From positions 1 to 35,677 of the forward strand of contig JAQXTR010000084.1 in assembly GCA_029219585.1 (NCBI GenBank): a stretch of DNA of 35,677 bases, given 5' to 3'. Both the position numbers and the translations under genes were made by a program. Position 1 is the first letter of the stretch, and each line of letters begins with the position of its first letter. Shown here one piece after another: positions 1-8,013 of the stretch. The notes below the pieces were generated by a model. It was not told the DNA's origin. It searched no databases and saw only the letters and a program-made list of their open reading frames with translations. The DNA is from Clostridiales bacterium. Lineage in GTDB: Bacteria > Bacillota > Clostridia > UBA1381.

Positions 1-1
1 T

Positions 2-346
2 TCCGCCGCCACATCTACTGAGGAGATTGGCAACGAAGTGCATTACGGCACGGTTAATATATTGAAGAAAAAAGGTGTGCCCAATCCCGGACATCGTGCC
101 GTTCAGCTCACTAAGGCTGATTATGATAAGTATGATTATTTAATTGGCATGGATTCCTGGAATATCAGAAACATTTTAAGGATTACGGACGGCGATTTTA
201 AAAATAAGGTGCATAAGCTGCTTGATTTTACATCAAGAGGCGGTGATATTTCAGATCCCTGGTATACGGGTGATTTTGACACCACCTATAATGATGTACT
301 TGAGGGCTGTACGGCACTTTTAAAGTATATTGAAGAGGAGGAATAA
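2..346 (+). CDS. Low-molecular-weight protein tyrosine phosphatase, 3' part only
   Basis: The reading frame is open from base 2, so the gene starts before the window. The visible part begins SAATSTEEIGNEVHYGT, which matches the segment just after the catalytic P-loop of low-molecular-weight phosphotyrosine phosphatases. The general-acid loop is present near the C-terminus (SDPWYTGDFDTTY, with the conserved Asp-Pro). The P-loop itself (C-x5-R) lies outside the window. A GTG at 38 is in frame but falls inside the fold, so it is not the start. The family dephosphorylates tyrosine on cytosolic proteins, and some relatives act on arginine phosphate or arsenate. The stop is 5 bases before the next gene, so the two are probably cotranscribed. 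Confidence 0.88.
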   Translation, partial: SAATSTEEIGNEVHYGTVNILKKKGVPNPGHRAVQLTKADYDKYDYLIGMDSWNIRNILRITDGDFKNKVHKLLDFTSRGGDISDPWYTGDFDTTYNDVLEGCTALLKYIEEEE

Positions 347-351
347 TTGTT

Positions 352-699
352 ATGAAATTTATTTGTTATCCCAAATGTACTACATGTAAAAAGGCCCGGA
401 AATGGCTTGATGAAAAGGGTATCAGATACGAAATGCGTGATATTAAAGAGGATAAGCCGTCATATGATGAGCTTGTTGAGTGGTATCATAAGAGCGGCCT
501 GCCGCTGAAGAGATTTTTCAATACAAGCGGTCAGCTGTACCGTTCAATGGGACTGAAGGATAAGCTTGCCGATATGAGTGAGGAGGAACAGCTGCAGCTT
601 TTGGCAAGTGACGGTATGATGGTTAAGCGCCCGATCGGAATTGACGGCGATGTTATTCGCATAGGCTTTAAAGAAGCGGAGTGGGAGAGCTTTATTTAA
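352..699 (+). CDS. ArsC/Spx-family thioredoxin-fold protein
   Basis: This 115-residue protein matches the ArsC/Spx/YffB family in length and pattern. It starts MKFICYPKCTTCKKARKWL, giving a C-T-T-C (CxxC) redox pair at the tip of a thioredoxin-like fold. The C-terminal half has the family's KRPIGIDGDVIRIGFKEAEW region, where the Arg before Pro-Ile is the conserved residue. An intact CxxC fits a thiol reductase or a redox-sensing Spx-like regulator. Classical glutaredoxin-linked arsenate reductases often keep only the first Cys, so arsenate reduction is not established. The RBS GGAGG lies 10 bases before the ATG. It is probably cotranscribed with the upstream phosphatase gene. Confidence 0.85.
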   Translation: MKFICYPKCTTCKKARKWLDEKGIRYEMRDIKEDKPSYDELVEWYHKSGLPLKRFFNTSGQLYRSMGLKDKLADMSEEEQLQLLASDGMMVKRPIGIDGDVIRIGFKEAEWESFI

Positions 700-811
700 A
701 CCTGCGGGAAAATGCAATTGATATGCAAGGGCTTCTCGTATGCCAAATTCCCATGTGTAACCCATCAATTAATTTCATACATAACGGTTAATGGAAAATT
801 CAATATTCTTA

Positions 812-840
812 TTGACTTTTTGCTGAAATTGTTATATTAT
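812..840 (+). promoter_or_regulatory. Sigma-A-type promoter of the hydrogenase gene
   Basis: TTGACT (812-817), a 17-base spacer and TATTAT (835-840). Transcription would start at about 847. That rules out the ATG at 842 and supports the ATG at 887 as the hydrogenase start. Confidence 0.75.
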
Positions 841-886
841 TATGATATACATTAAAATTTATAATTCAACCAATAAGGAGACTGCT

Positions 887-2425
887 ATGAAAAGAGACGA
901 CATAAGATTCGAGCTTAAGCATGAGGTACTCAAGCTTGTTGCTGAACATACTTTTAATGATTCCATGACTATGGATGCGTTTGAACAGATACCTTTTCAG
1001 GTTATTCCGGGGATTACTCCGCGTTTCCGCTGCTGTGTTTATAAGGAACGCGAAATTATCCGCCAGAGAACAAGGCTTGCCCTTGGCATGATCCCTATAC
1101 CTCGCGATAATCATGAGCATATTAACATGAATGAACATATAATACAGGTTATTCCAGCGGCATGTGAGGGTTGTCCTATTAACCGTTTCCAGGTTACGGA
1201 AAACTGCCAGAACTGCATGCAGAAGGCCTGCCAGAAGGCGTGTGCGTTTGGTGCTATCACCATAACGCCCAGGGGTGCCTATATCGACCAGACAAAATGT
1301 AAGGAATGCGGTCGCTGCGCAGATTCATGTCCGTATCATGCGATTGCTGACCTTATGCGTCCGTGCAAAAGAAGCTGTGATGTAGCTGCAATTGAAATTG
1401 GCGGGAACAAGCTTGCGCATATAGACAGCAATAAATGTATTGCCTGCGGTCACTGCGTTCAGGCTTGTCCGTTCGGCGCAATTTCAGATATTTCATACAT
1501 AACAAAGGTTATAGAGGCAATCAAGGATCCGAATGTTGTTACCGTAGCAATTCCGGCGCCTGCTGTTGAGGGGCAGTTCGGGCCGAATGCGACAGTTGGC
1601 AGAGTTAAGACAGCCTTAAAGCAGCTCGGTTTCGATTATGTTTATGAAGTTGCTCTCGGAGGCGATCTAGTTTCAATGCACGAGGCTAAGGAACTTATAG
1701 AGAATAAGGAAAATGGAAGAAAAATGACAACTTCATGTTGTCCGGGCTTTGTAAATCTTATCAGAAAGCATTATCCCCAGCTGATGGAATATGTTTCAAC
1801 AACTGTTTCGCCTATGCAGGCTAATTATAGATATATTCAACAGAAACATCCGGGTGCATTTGTTGTATTCATAGGTCCGTGTATCGCAAAGAAATATGAA
1901 TCGGAAATGATGAAGGCTCCGGATGTAGTAATGACTTTTGAGGAGCTGAATGCGATATTTGATGCAAGACATATTAATCCGGAGGATTGTGATGAGGATA
2001 TTAATCCCGACGCAACCTCATACGGACGCCGTTTCTCAGGTGCAGGCGGTGTTGCGGCATCGGTTGTTAAGGCTGCGGCGGAGTGCGGAGTCAATGACGT
2101 TAAGACAAAGCCGTGCTCGGGTGTTAAGGAATGTAAGGTTGCCCTTGCTATGCTTAAGGCGGGCAAGCTTCCTGAGGATATTATTGAGGGTATGGCATGC
2201 GACGGCGGATGTATTGCCGGTCCGGGCTCGGTGGCGCAGCTGCCGCAGCTTAAGCAGGCGCGTTTGAAAAAGGTCAAGGGCAAGGATAACGATTCAATAG
2301 GTGATATGCTGAAGAATATGGACGCACTTGACGTTGATATGGTTCGTGAGAGCTTTGATATGCCTGAAAGAGATGACTTTATTCTTACAGATCATGTTCA
2401 TGTTCTGTTAAACAATAACAAGTAA
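887..2425 (+). CDS. [FeFe]-hydrogenase, group B-like, with ferredoxin domain
   Basis: The 512-residue protein carries H-cluster motifs: TSCCPGF (about 282-288), GPCIAKKYE (about 330-338) and EGMACDGGCIAGPG (about 434-447). These supply the four cysteines of the H-cluster (near 284, 332, 438 and 442). The N-terminal half has a Cys-rich segment (CEGCP...CQNCMQKACQKAC) and two ferredoxin motifs (CKECGRCADSCP, CIACGHCVQACP). In the second motif Gly replaces the Met of group A enzymes (MPC), which is typical of group B. Group A enzymes evolve or oxidise H2; the role of group B is poorly known. The start at 887 is chosen because it follows AAGGAG and an upstream promoter; the longer frame from 842 begins before the transcript would. 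The gene stands alone, with no maturase or HydB/C partner in the window. Confidence 0.9.
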   Translation: MKRDDIRFELKHEVLKLVAEHTFNDSMTMDAFEQIPFQVIPGITPRFRCCVYKEREIIRQRTRLALGMIPIPRDNHEHINMNEHIIQVIPAACEGCPINRFQVTENCQNCMQKACQKACAFGAITITPRGAYIDQTKCKECGRCADSCPYHAIADLMRPCKRSCDVAAIEIGGNKLAHIDSNKCIACGHCVQACPFGAISDISYITKVIEAIKDPNVVTVAIPAPAVEGQFGPNATVGRVKTALKQLGFDYVYEVALGGDLVSMHEAKELIENKENGRKMTTSCCPGFVNLIRKHYPQLMEYVSTTVSPMQANYRYIQQKHPGAFVVFIGPCIAKKYESEMMKAPDVVMTFEELNAIFDARHINPEDCDEDINPDATSYGRRFSGAGGVAASVVKAAAECGVNDVKTKPCSGVKECKVALAMLKAGKLPEDIIEGMACDGGCIAGPGSVAQLPQLKQARLKKVKGKDNDSIGDMLKNMDALDVDMVRESFDMPERDDFILTDHVHVLLNNNK

Positions 2426-2426
2426 T

Positions 2427-2452
2427 AAAAAAGCGCCTTACGGCGTTTTTTT
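2427..2452. terminator. Bidirectional terminator between hydrogenase and glnQ-like genes
   Basis: AAAAAAG-CGCC, loop TTAC, GGCG-TTTTTTT. The A and T tracts let it work on both strands between two convergent genes. Confidence 0.85.
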
Positions 2453-2453
2453 A

Positions 2454-3197
2454 TTACAGTATTTTTGAGAGGAATCCCTGCAATCTTTCATTTTTCGGAT
2501 GATCAAAAATTTCGTCCGGGGTTCCTTCCTCAAGAATTACCCCGTCAGCCATGAATATTACACGGCTGGCAACCTCTCTTGCAAATCCCATTTCGTGAGT
2601 TACCACAACCATGGTCATGCCGTCCTTTGCAAGACTTTTCATAACGTCAAGAACCTCGCCTACCATTTCAGGATCAAGCGCAGATGTCGGCTCATCAAAG
2701 AGCAGCACATCCGGCTCCATACAAAGTGCGCGTACTATAGCCACTCTTTGCTTTTGTCCGCCCGACAGCTGATCAGGATATGAATCAGCTCTGTCTCCAA
2801 GCCCTACTCTTTCAAGCAGATCTCTTGCCATCTTCTCCGCCTGTGCCTTAGGCATTTTTTTCAGTTTAATAGGCGCTGCCGTCATATTTTTAAGGACCGT
2901 CATGTTCGGGAAAAGATTAAAGTGCTGAAACACCATTCCCATTTTCTGTCTGTGTTTATTGATATTAACATGGGGCGCGGCAATGTCTGTCCCCTCGAAA
3001 GTGATTTGTCCGGATGTGGGGAGCTCCAGAAGATTAAGCGACCGCAGAAATGTTGATTTGCCGCTTCCTGACGGACCTATAACAACAACAACTTCGCCTC
3101 TGTGTATATCCGTATTAATTCCGTCAAGAGCCTTTACAGCTCCGCTGTTATAATGCTTTTTAAGGTTACGAACCGCAATAAGCGCATTATCTTTCAT
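2454..3197 (-). CDS. glnQ: Polar amino acid ABC transporter, ATP-binding protein
   Basis: The 247-residue ATPase has every ABC motif: Walker [10 protein letters not shown] (about 42-50), Q-loop QHFNLFP, signature LSGGQKQR, Walker [15 protein letters not shown] and the switch histidine in VTHEMGF. The pattern and length match the GlnQ/HisP family, which powers uptake of polar amino acids. It overlaps the permease gene by 11 bases, which suggests translational coupling, and it ends at a bidirectional terminator. The symbol denotes the family. The substrate (Gln, Cys/cystine, His, Arg or other) cannot be settled from sequence. Confidence 0.93.
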   Translation of the reverse strand: MKDNALIAVRNLKKHYNSGAVKALDGINTDIHRGEVVVVIGPSGSGKSTFLRSLNLLELPTSGQITFEGTDIAAPHVNINKHRQKMGMVFQHFNLFPNMTVLKNMTAAPIKLKKMPKAQAEKMARDLLERVGLGDRADSYPDQLSGGQKQRVAIVRALCMEPDVLLFDEPTSALDPEMVGEVLDVMKSLAKDGMTMVVVTHEMGFAREVASRVIFMADGVILEEGTPDEIFDHPKNERLQGFLSKIL

Positions 3198-3921
3198 TCT
3201 TCTTCAGCCTCCTCTCAATTCTTCCGACAAGGTATGTGAGCAGCAGAACCATTATAAGATAAATAAGTGCGACAGCTATAAGCGGCATGAACGGAGAGAA
3301 CGTCACACCCCTTATAATATTTCCGCCGCGGGTAAGATCTGTAATACCCACATAACCGGCAACCGAGGTTTCCTTTAACAGTGCTATAAACTCATTAAGC
3401 AGTGTGGGGAGTATACTTTTAATGACCTGAGGCATTACTATAATCATCATTGTCTGAATATAATTAAAGCCCAGCGAACGTCCCGCCTCAAACTGTCCGT
3501 TGTCAATGGACATAATTCCGCCGCGGAAAATTTCCGCAACATATGCACCGGAATTTATTCCGAAGGCAAGCATAGCCACACCCACGCCGTTTGTCGCTGA
3601 TGCAAAGACTATAAAGAACATAATAAGAAGCTGCACTACTACAGGTGTACCGCGGAAAATTGCAAGATAAATCTTACACACCGCATTCAAAAATGACATT
3701 ATCACATATACCACTTTGTTGCTGCGCGCAAGACTTTCCTTGTTTTTGTCGTAGGTTGTCCTTATCGCCGCTACTATCATACCAAGCACAACGCCTATAA
3801 CAGCGGCAACTATCGTAATCAAAATAGTATTAAGTAATCCGCCCGTGATGTTTTTCCACCTGTCGCCGTCTATGAAGTTCAGGATGAACTCTGCCTTAAT
3901 ATCCGCAAACCATTCACTCAT
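3187..3921 (-). CDS. Polar amino acid ABC transporter, permease
   Basis: The 244-residue integral membrane protein has the HisMQ/GlnP organisation. A first membrane segment (about 25-50) is followed by others. The conserved EAA loop reads [21 protein letters not shown], and [19 protein letters not shown] follows. An unusually polar insert near residues 55-70 ([15 protein letters not shown]) lies between the first and second membrane segments. The ATG follows GGTGG with a 6-base spacer. It lies between the binding-protein gene (79 bases upstream, with a hairpin in the gap) and the ATPase gene. It forms the membrane channel of the transporter, probably as a homodimer because only one permease gene is present. 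Confidence 0.92.
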   Translation of the reverse strand: MSEWFADIKAEFILNFIDGDRWKNITGGLLNTILITIVAAVIGVVLGMIVAAIRTTYDKNKESLARSNKVVYVIMSFLNAVCKIYLAIFRGTPVVVQLLIMFFIVFASATNGVGVAMLAFGINSGAYVAEIFRGGIMSIDNGQFEAGRSLGFNYIQTMMIIVMPQVIKSILPTLLNEFIALLKETSVAGYVGITDLTRGGNIIRGVTFSPFMPLIAVALIYLIMVLLLTYLVGRIERRLKKNER

Positions 3922-3949
3922 TAGTGTCCACCTTTCCGTTTAATACAAA

Positions 3950-3989
3950 AATGAGGGAGGTTTGATTTTAAAATCAGACCACCCTCATT
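3950..3989 (-). terminator. Long hairpin between binding-protein and permease genes
   Basis: Two 20-base arms (3950-3969 and 3970-3989) pair with one mismatch and one G-U pair. On the minus strand the stem is followed by a short U run (3947-3951). It is likely a leaky terminator or an mRNA-protecting hairpin that keeps binding-protein mRNA more abundant than permease mRNA. Confidence 0.75.
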
Positions 3990-4000
3990 GATAATTCTGA

Positions 4001-4762
4001 TTAATCAGCAACAATATACTTGTCAAGGATTGACTGTATTGTTCCGTCCTCCTTGAGCTCTGCTATAGCACCGTTGATCTTTGTAAGAAGCTCATCGTTG
4101 CCCTTTGCGGTACAGAGTGCGTATTCCTCCTCTGTATAAGCCGAATCAAGAATTGTAAGCCCCTCGTTTGCGGCCACATATGACTTAGCCGGCTGGTTAT
4201 CGATGATTACACAGTCGATTTTGCCTGCAGTCAATGCTGCAACGGCGTCTGCGCCCGACTGGAACTCCTGCACTCTGTCGGCTCCGAAATCATCTGTAGC
4301 ATAGATGTCGCCTGTCGTGCTGAGCTGTACACCTACCTTATATGCAGCGCCGTCTGCCATAAGATCGTCAACCGATGTGATTTCTGAGCCTTCAGGAACA
4401 ATAATCGACTGAATACCCGTAGCATATGTATCCGAAAAATCCATGCTCTGCTGTCTTTCAGGTGTTACGGTGATTCCCGCAAGACCTATGTCGTACTTAC
4501 CTGACTGTACGCCTGTAAGAACCGAATCAAACTCCACGTCCTCAATCTTGAGCGTCATTCCGAGCTTGTCCGCAATTGCCTCTGCAATTTCAGCATCTAT
4601 ACCTACAATCTTGTCGCCCTCGTAATACTCATACGGCGGGAACTGAGCGTTTGTCGCCATTGTAAGAACCTTGCTGTCTGATTTAGAACCGCCGCAGCCT
4701 GTGAGCACAGCTGAAAGCGAAAGAAGTGCAGCTGTGGTTAATGCTAAAAATCTCTTATTCAT
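4001..4762 (-). CDS. Amino acid ABC transporter substrate-binding lipoprotein
   Basis: The 253-residue protein opens with a lipoprotein signal (MNKRFLALTTAALLSLSAVL) and lipobox LTGC, with lipidated Cys23. The mature part is a family-3 extracellular solute-binding domain. It includes FPPYEYYEGDKIVGIDAEIAEAI and AGITVTPERQQSMDFSDTY, whose Arg normally holds the substrate carboxylate, and IDNQPAKSYV, whose Asp normally holds the amino group. Both amino-acid anchors are present, so the ligand is very likely an amino acid. The gene is first in its operon, with GGAGG before the ATG and a consensus promoter upstream. Confidence 0.94.
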   Translation of the reverse strand: MNKRFLALTTAALLSLSAVLTGCGGSKSDSKVLTMATNAQFPPYEYYEGDKIVGIDAEIAEAIADKLGMTLKIEDVEFDSVLTGVQSGKYDIGLAGITVTPERQQSMDFSDTYATGIQSIIVPEGSEITSVDDLMADGAAYKVGVQLSTTGDIYATDDFGADRVQEFQSGADAVAALTAGKIDCVIIDNQPAKSYVAANEGLTILDSAYTEEEYALCTAKGNDELLTKINGAIAELKEDGTIQSILDKYIVAD

Positions 4763-4795
4763 AATTAATTTCCTCCATTAAATTTATGATTACCT

Positions 4796-4824
4796 ATTAT
4801 AGCACAATTTGTTGCATAATTCAA
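4796..4824 (-). promoter_or_regulatory. Promoter of the amino acid transporter operon
   Basis: On the minus strand: TTGAAT (4819-4824), 17-base spacer, TATAAT (4796-4801). It lies about 35 bases before the binding-protein ATG and is back-to-back with the promoter at 4899. Confidence 0.8.
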
Positions 4825-4898
4825 TAGTTTTTTGAATAATTATTAATTTTTATTCTGTCTTTTTTGAATAAACTATTTATTATGAAGTTAATCGATTG

Positions 4899-4927
4899 TT
4901 GACAAATTATAATAGATATGGTATTAT
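4899..4927 (+). promoter_or_regulatory. Promoter of the small membrane protein/acyltransferase pair
   Basis: TTGACA (4899-4904), 17-base spacer, TATTAT (4922-4927), a near-consensus sigma-A promoter. An AAAGGAGG ribosome binding site follows. Confidence 0.85.
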
Positions 4928-4954
4928 TACAATAAAGGAGGTATTGAAAATAAA

Positions 4955-5194
4955 ATGCTACATTTCAAAATAATTATGCCGATTTTTATGTTTTTTTCCG
5001 TGTTTACATCTGTCAGTGCGTTTGCTTCAGAGGCGGCACCGGATCAAGGCTTAGAACGCATTCCGTGGGCAGTAAAATGTGCCGGAGCTATGCCGAAGGG
5101 GATGTCTGCAGGACTTGTCATCCTCGTTGTTGTTATTGTTCTTACAGTATGGCACGGAATTAGATTCAAGGGGGGAGAACGCGATGGCAAATAA
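4955..5194 (+). CDS. Small exported or membrane protein of unknown family
   Basis: I do not recognise a family. The 79-residue product has an N-terminal hydrophobic segment that looks like a signal peptide (MLHFKIIMPIFMFFSVFTSVSAFA, possible cleavage after AFA). A polar stretch of about 30 residues follows, then one strong membrane segment (SAGLVILVVVIVLTVWHGI) and a basic tail (RFKGGERDGK). The positive-inside pattern puts the tail in the cytoplasm and the middle outside. A promoter and AAAGGAGG precede it, which supports real expression. Its last 11 bases overlap the acyltransferase gene, so the two are probably translationally coupled and may work together. Confidence 0.72.
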   Translation: MLHFKIIMPIFMFFSVFTSVSAFASEAAPDQGLERIPWAVKCAGAMPKGMSAGLVILVVVIVLTVWHGIRFKGGERDGK

Positions 5195-6455
5195 TTCAAG
5201 AGAAAATCAGATTCCCGGTTATCTTTATGCCTTGGACGGACTTCGCGCTGTATCACTGATATTAATTGTAATGTTTCACACATGGCAGCAAAGCTGGATA
5301 GGCTATCAATGGAAGCCTTCATGGATGAATCATTACCTGTTTAATCTTGATATTCTTCAGCGCTGCGGATATGTGGCAATAGATTCTTTTTTTGTTCTGA
5401 GCGGCTTTTGCCTGTTTTATCCGATTGCAAGGGATATGTTCGGGGAAAGCAAATTCGGAGGCTGGAAGAACTTCTTTATTAAACGCGCAAGACGAATTTA
5501 TCCGTCATATCTGTTTATGCTGCTGATAATGTTATTTATTCCTAAGCTCTCCTATGGCTGTAATATGCGCAGCTTTTCAGATGTTTTAAAGCATTATCTG
5601 ACACACATATTATTTATACATACATGGGATGCTAAAACCCTTGGATCAACAATATCTACTGCATGGACAATGGGGATTGAATGCCAATTTTATGTAGTAT
5701 TCCCGCTACTGTGTATACCGTTTCGCAAAAAGCCCGTTATAACATTTGCGGGTATGGCATTTTTTTCACTCGGACTTCGCCTTGTTTTACTTTCATACGC
5801 AGATATCAGCGCGATGGTTATACAGGCTATAACTCCGGCATATTTTGATGTGTTTGGCTTCGGTATGCTTGCAGCTTACTTTGTTGTGTATTCGAGAAAC
5901 AACGCACGTGCTCTCATGGATAAGCTTAAGCTGTTTATGACGCTTATTTCTGCATTGTGCCTGTTCCTTGCGGTATGCTATATGTACTGGATCAGCCGCG
6001 TGCGCTTCCCGAACGGTTTCAACGGCGATGTATATTTCCGTTTCCTGTACCGCGGATTTTTCGCAGCACTGATTGCCGGATTTATATTTACAGCTTGCTT
6101 CTCCCACAGCATCTGGGAAAAGAAAATTTGGGGAAACAAACTATGGATTTTTCTCTCATCAATATCATATACGGTATATCTCTGGCATCAGAACATATAC
6201 ATATTCCTTAAAAGTACAAACCTTATGGGTGCGGTAACGGAGAGACCTATGGATGACAGACCGGCTATGTGGAGAATGGTCTTTATCTGTATAATATGTT
6301 CTGTGATAATCGGTTGGTTTGTTACAAAATATATTGAAGCTCCAATATCAAAATATGGATATAAAGGCTGCGGTTATAAAATTCTCGAGGCTTTTAAGTT
6401 AAAAAAAATTTCATCCGCATCCCAATCAAGATCTCCCCAAAAAAAGAAGAAATAA
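5184..6455 (+). CDS. Acyltransferase-3 family membrane protein (OafA-like)
   Basis: The 423-residue polytopic protein matches the acyltransferase-3 family. It has LDGLRAVSLILIVMFHTW with the essential His32, DSFFVLSGFCLFYP (about 67-80), RARRIYPSYL, STAWTMGIECQFYVVFPLL and SYTVYLWHQ. These enzymes move acetyl or other acyl groups across the membrane onto surface sugars. There is no fused SGNH domain. The C-terminal tail is short and very basic. The ATG at 5184 follows GGGGGGAG; the open frame extends back to 5079 but only through the preceding gene. It is coupled to that small gene by an 11-base overlap and converges on the glycosyltransferase operon, whose product it might acylate (inference). 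Confidence 0.9.
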   Translation: MANNSRENQIPGYLYALDGLRAVSLILIVMFHTWQQSWIGYQWKPSWMNHYLFNLDILQRCGYVAIDSFFVLSGFCLFYPIARDMFGESKFGGWKNFFIKRARRIYPSYLFMLLIMLFIPKLSYGCNMRSFSDVLKHYLTHILFIHTWDAKTLGSTISTAWTMGIECQFYVVFPLLCIPFRKKPVITFAGMAFFSLGLRLVLLSYADISAMVIQAITPAYFDVFGFGMLAAYFVVYSRNNARALMDKLKLFMTLISALCLFLAVCYMYWISRVRFPNGFNGDVYFRFLYRGFFAALIAGFIFTACFSHSIWEKKIWGNKLWIFLSSISYTVYLWHQNIYIFLKSTNLMGAVTERPMDDRPAMWRMVFICIICSVIIGWFVTKYIEAPISKYGYKGCGYKILEAFKLKKISSASQSRSPQKKKK

Positions 6456-6460
6456 AAGGA

Positions 6461-6496
6461 AGGCTTTGAGGTCACTTAACTCTGACCTCAAAGCCT
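6461..6496. terminator. Bidirectional terminator, 14-bp perfect stem
   Basis: AGGCTTTGAGGTCA (6461-6474), 8-base loop, perfect complement (6483-6496). It separates the convergent acyltransferase gene and glycosyltransferase operon, with U-rich flanks on both strands. Confidence 0.87.
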
Positions 6497-6501
6497 ATTT
6501 A

Positions 6502-8013
6502 TCAGAAATGAAGTATACTCATTGCGCAAAATAGTCCGATTATTGCCGTTCCTGTGTTCAACACATATTTAAAAACAATTTTATTTTTATTACGACTGCA
6601 GAAGTCTATAAAATAACCAATAAATATACATGCCGATAGCTGTCCAAGAAAAATGTATCTGAAATCTGCGGTGCACATATACGGGTATGACACATTAAAT
6701 TGAATATATGAAATTGTAATCAATAGCCATGTACATAACGGTGCATATTTTTGCAATTTTGTCAAGGTGGCATCCTTTGTAATTGAGAAAACAATACTTG
6801 CTGCACCCAATACAATTAACAGCATATGTATATAATCCAAGCCCCAAGAAAGGAATGACGGCAGATTTATATACGAAAATTCTCCATGTACTCCGGTTTT
6901 TATTATCGCCATGGGAATGCTTGCATCTTCATTCTCATTCATATATGGCTGTTTAAACACATCCTTGAGCGGTATATCAAGCCAACGCCGAAAAAAGGAC
7001 TCGTTACCGGTATATATTGTGGTACCCACACCAACGCTTGGTACAAATGTCAGAGGCTGTTCGAATTTAATAAGATTACGAATCGGATACCATAATCCGA
7101 GAGGGAAGCATATAATGCTAAATATAACAAGCTGTTTGAAAAAAGATATAATCTTATTCCTATCCTTAGTCTGTACGGTTTTAATAAGATGATAAATCAT
7201 TACCGGACCTGTTATTATTGCTATTATGCCGCAGTTTATCTTTGTCATCATTCCTAAGCCTATGGTTAAAGCTATGCCTATTATATATTTCAATTCTTCT
7301 TTCTCATGCCAGAGCAGGGTATAATACAAGGCCATAACCATGAACATAAACGCAAGGGCGTCATTATTCATTCTACCTGCAGCAAGGATCTGAACAGGAT
7401 AAAAAGACATTAATGACATTACGACGATCCGTACCGTTGCGCGTGCTTTAATTTTTTTCAAGAGTTCATCAATAAATACTAAAGTCACACAAGATGCTAT
7501 GCATGATACAAGCTGCGACATATACAGCAATTCATCAAGAGTACCTTTGCCTGTAACTGCCATTCCTATTTTCACAAACACAGCCGAAAGTATATAAAAC
7601 AATGGAGGCTGATAAAACTGATAGTTATTGCTTCTTGGTAAATGCCCCTGCAATACATTGTACAAGTACCCAAAATGACCTGTTGAGTTCGGGGTGTTTG
7701 TTCCCATATCATGACCCCTTATAAATGCATCCGTATATACAGTATATCCGGAGCGGTAAACTATACCGGCCATCATAATCAAAAACACAATATATTCAGA
7801 TGTCAGTCTCTTTTCTTTTGCCAAATATACACCGTAGCCCACCATACCCATAAATATTATACGCATAATTACATCTGTATTACCTTCATCATTAAGCTTA
7901 AACAGACGCAGCAAAATCATACTTATAACCGGTATCAGGCAGAATATCAACCGCCCTTTAAGTGAATAGCCTATGGGTTCTGCTACGGACTCTTTAATTC
8001 TTTTTTTCTTCAT
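6502..8013 (-). CDS. GT-C type membrane glycosyltransferase (ArnT/PMT-like)
   Basis: The 503-residue protein has around 10-12 hydrophobic segments. Its first external loop holds Asp in IRGHDMGT, followed by [15 protein letters not shown] and [17 protein letters not shown]. This D...G...Y..PP layout is typical of glycosyltransferase family 39/ArnT-like GT-C enzymes, which transfer sugar from a polyprenyl-phosphate donor outside the membrane. The acceptor is unknown. The ATG at 8013 is preferred because GGAGAAAG sits 6 bases upstream; an in-frame ATG at 8031 has no good RBS. The gene overlaps the upstream oxidoreductase gene by 20 bases and is the last gene of the operon. Confidence 0.82.
   Translation of the reverse strand: MKKKRIKESVAEPIGYSLKGRLIFCLIPVISMILLRLFKLNDEGNTDVIMRIIFMGMVGYGVYLAKEKRLTSEYIVFLIMMAGIVYRSGYTVYTDAFIRGHDMGTNTPNSTGHFGYLYNVLQGHLPRSNNYQFYQPPLFYILSAVFVKIGMAVTGKGTLDELLYMSQLVSCIASCVTLVFIDELLKKIKARATVRIVVMSLMSFYPVQILAAGRMNNDALAFMFMVMALYYTLLWHEKEELKYIIGIALTIGLGMMTKINCGIIAIITGPVMIYHLIKTVQTKDRNKIISFFKQLVIFSIICFPLGLWYPIRNLIKFEQPLTFVPSVGVGTTIYTGNESFFRRWLDIPLKDVFKQPYMNENEDASIPMAIIKTGVHGEFSYINLPSFLSWGLDYIHMLLIVLGAASIVFSITKDATLTKLQKYAPLCTWLLITISYIQFNVSYPYMCTADFRYIFLGQLSACIFIGYFIDFCSRNKNKIVFKYVLNTGTAIIGLFCAMSILHF

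Noticed and set aside
842-886. N-terminal extension of the hydrogenase from the ATG at 842
   Set aside because: It begins 2 bases after the -10 box, before the expected transcript start, and has no RBS. The ATG at 887 follows AAGGAG.
1837-2283. A 148-codon open frame on the minus strand
   Set aside because: It lies wholly inside the hydrogenase gene, has no recognisable domain and no RBS. It is a shadow frame.
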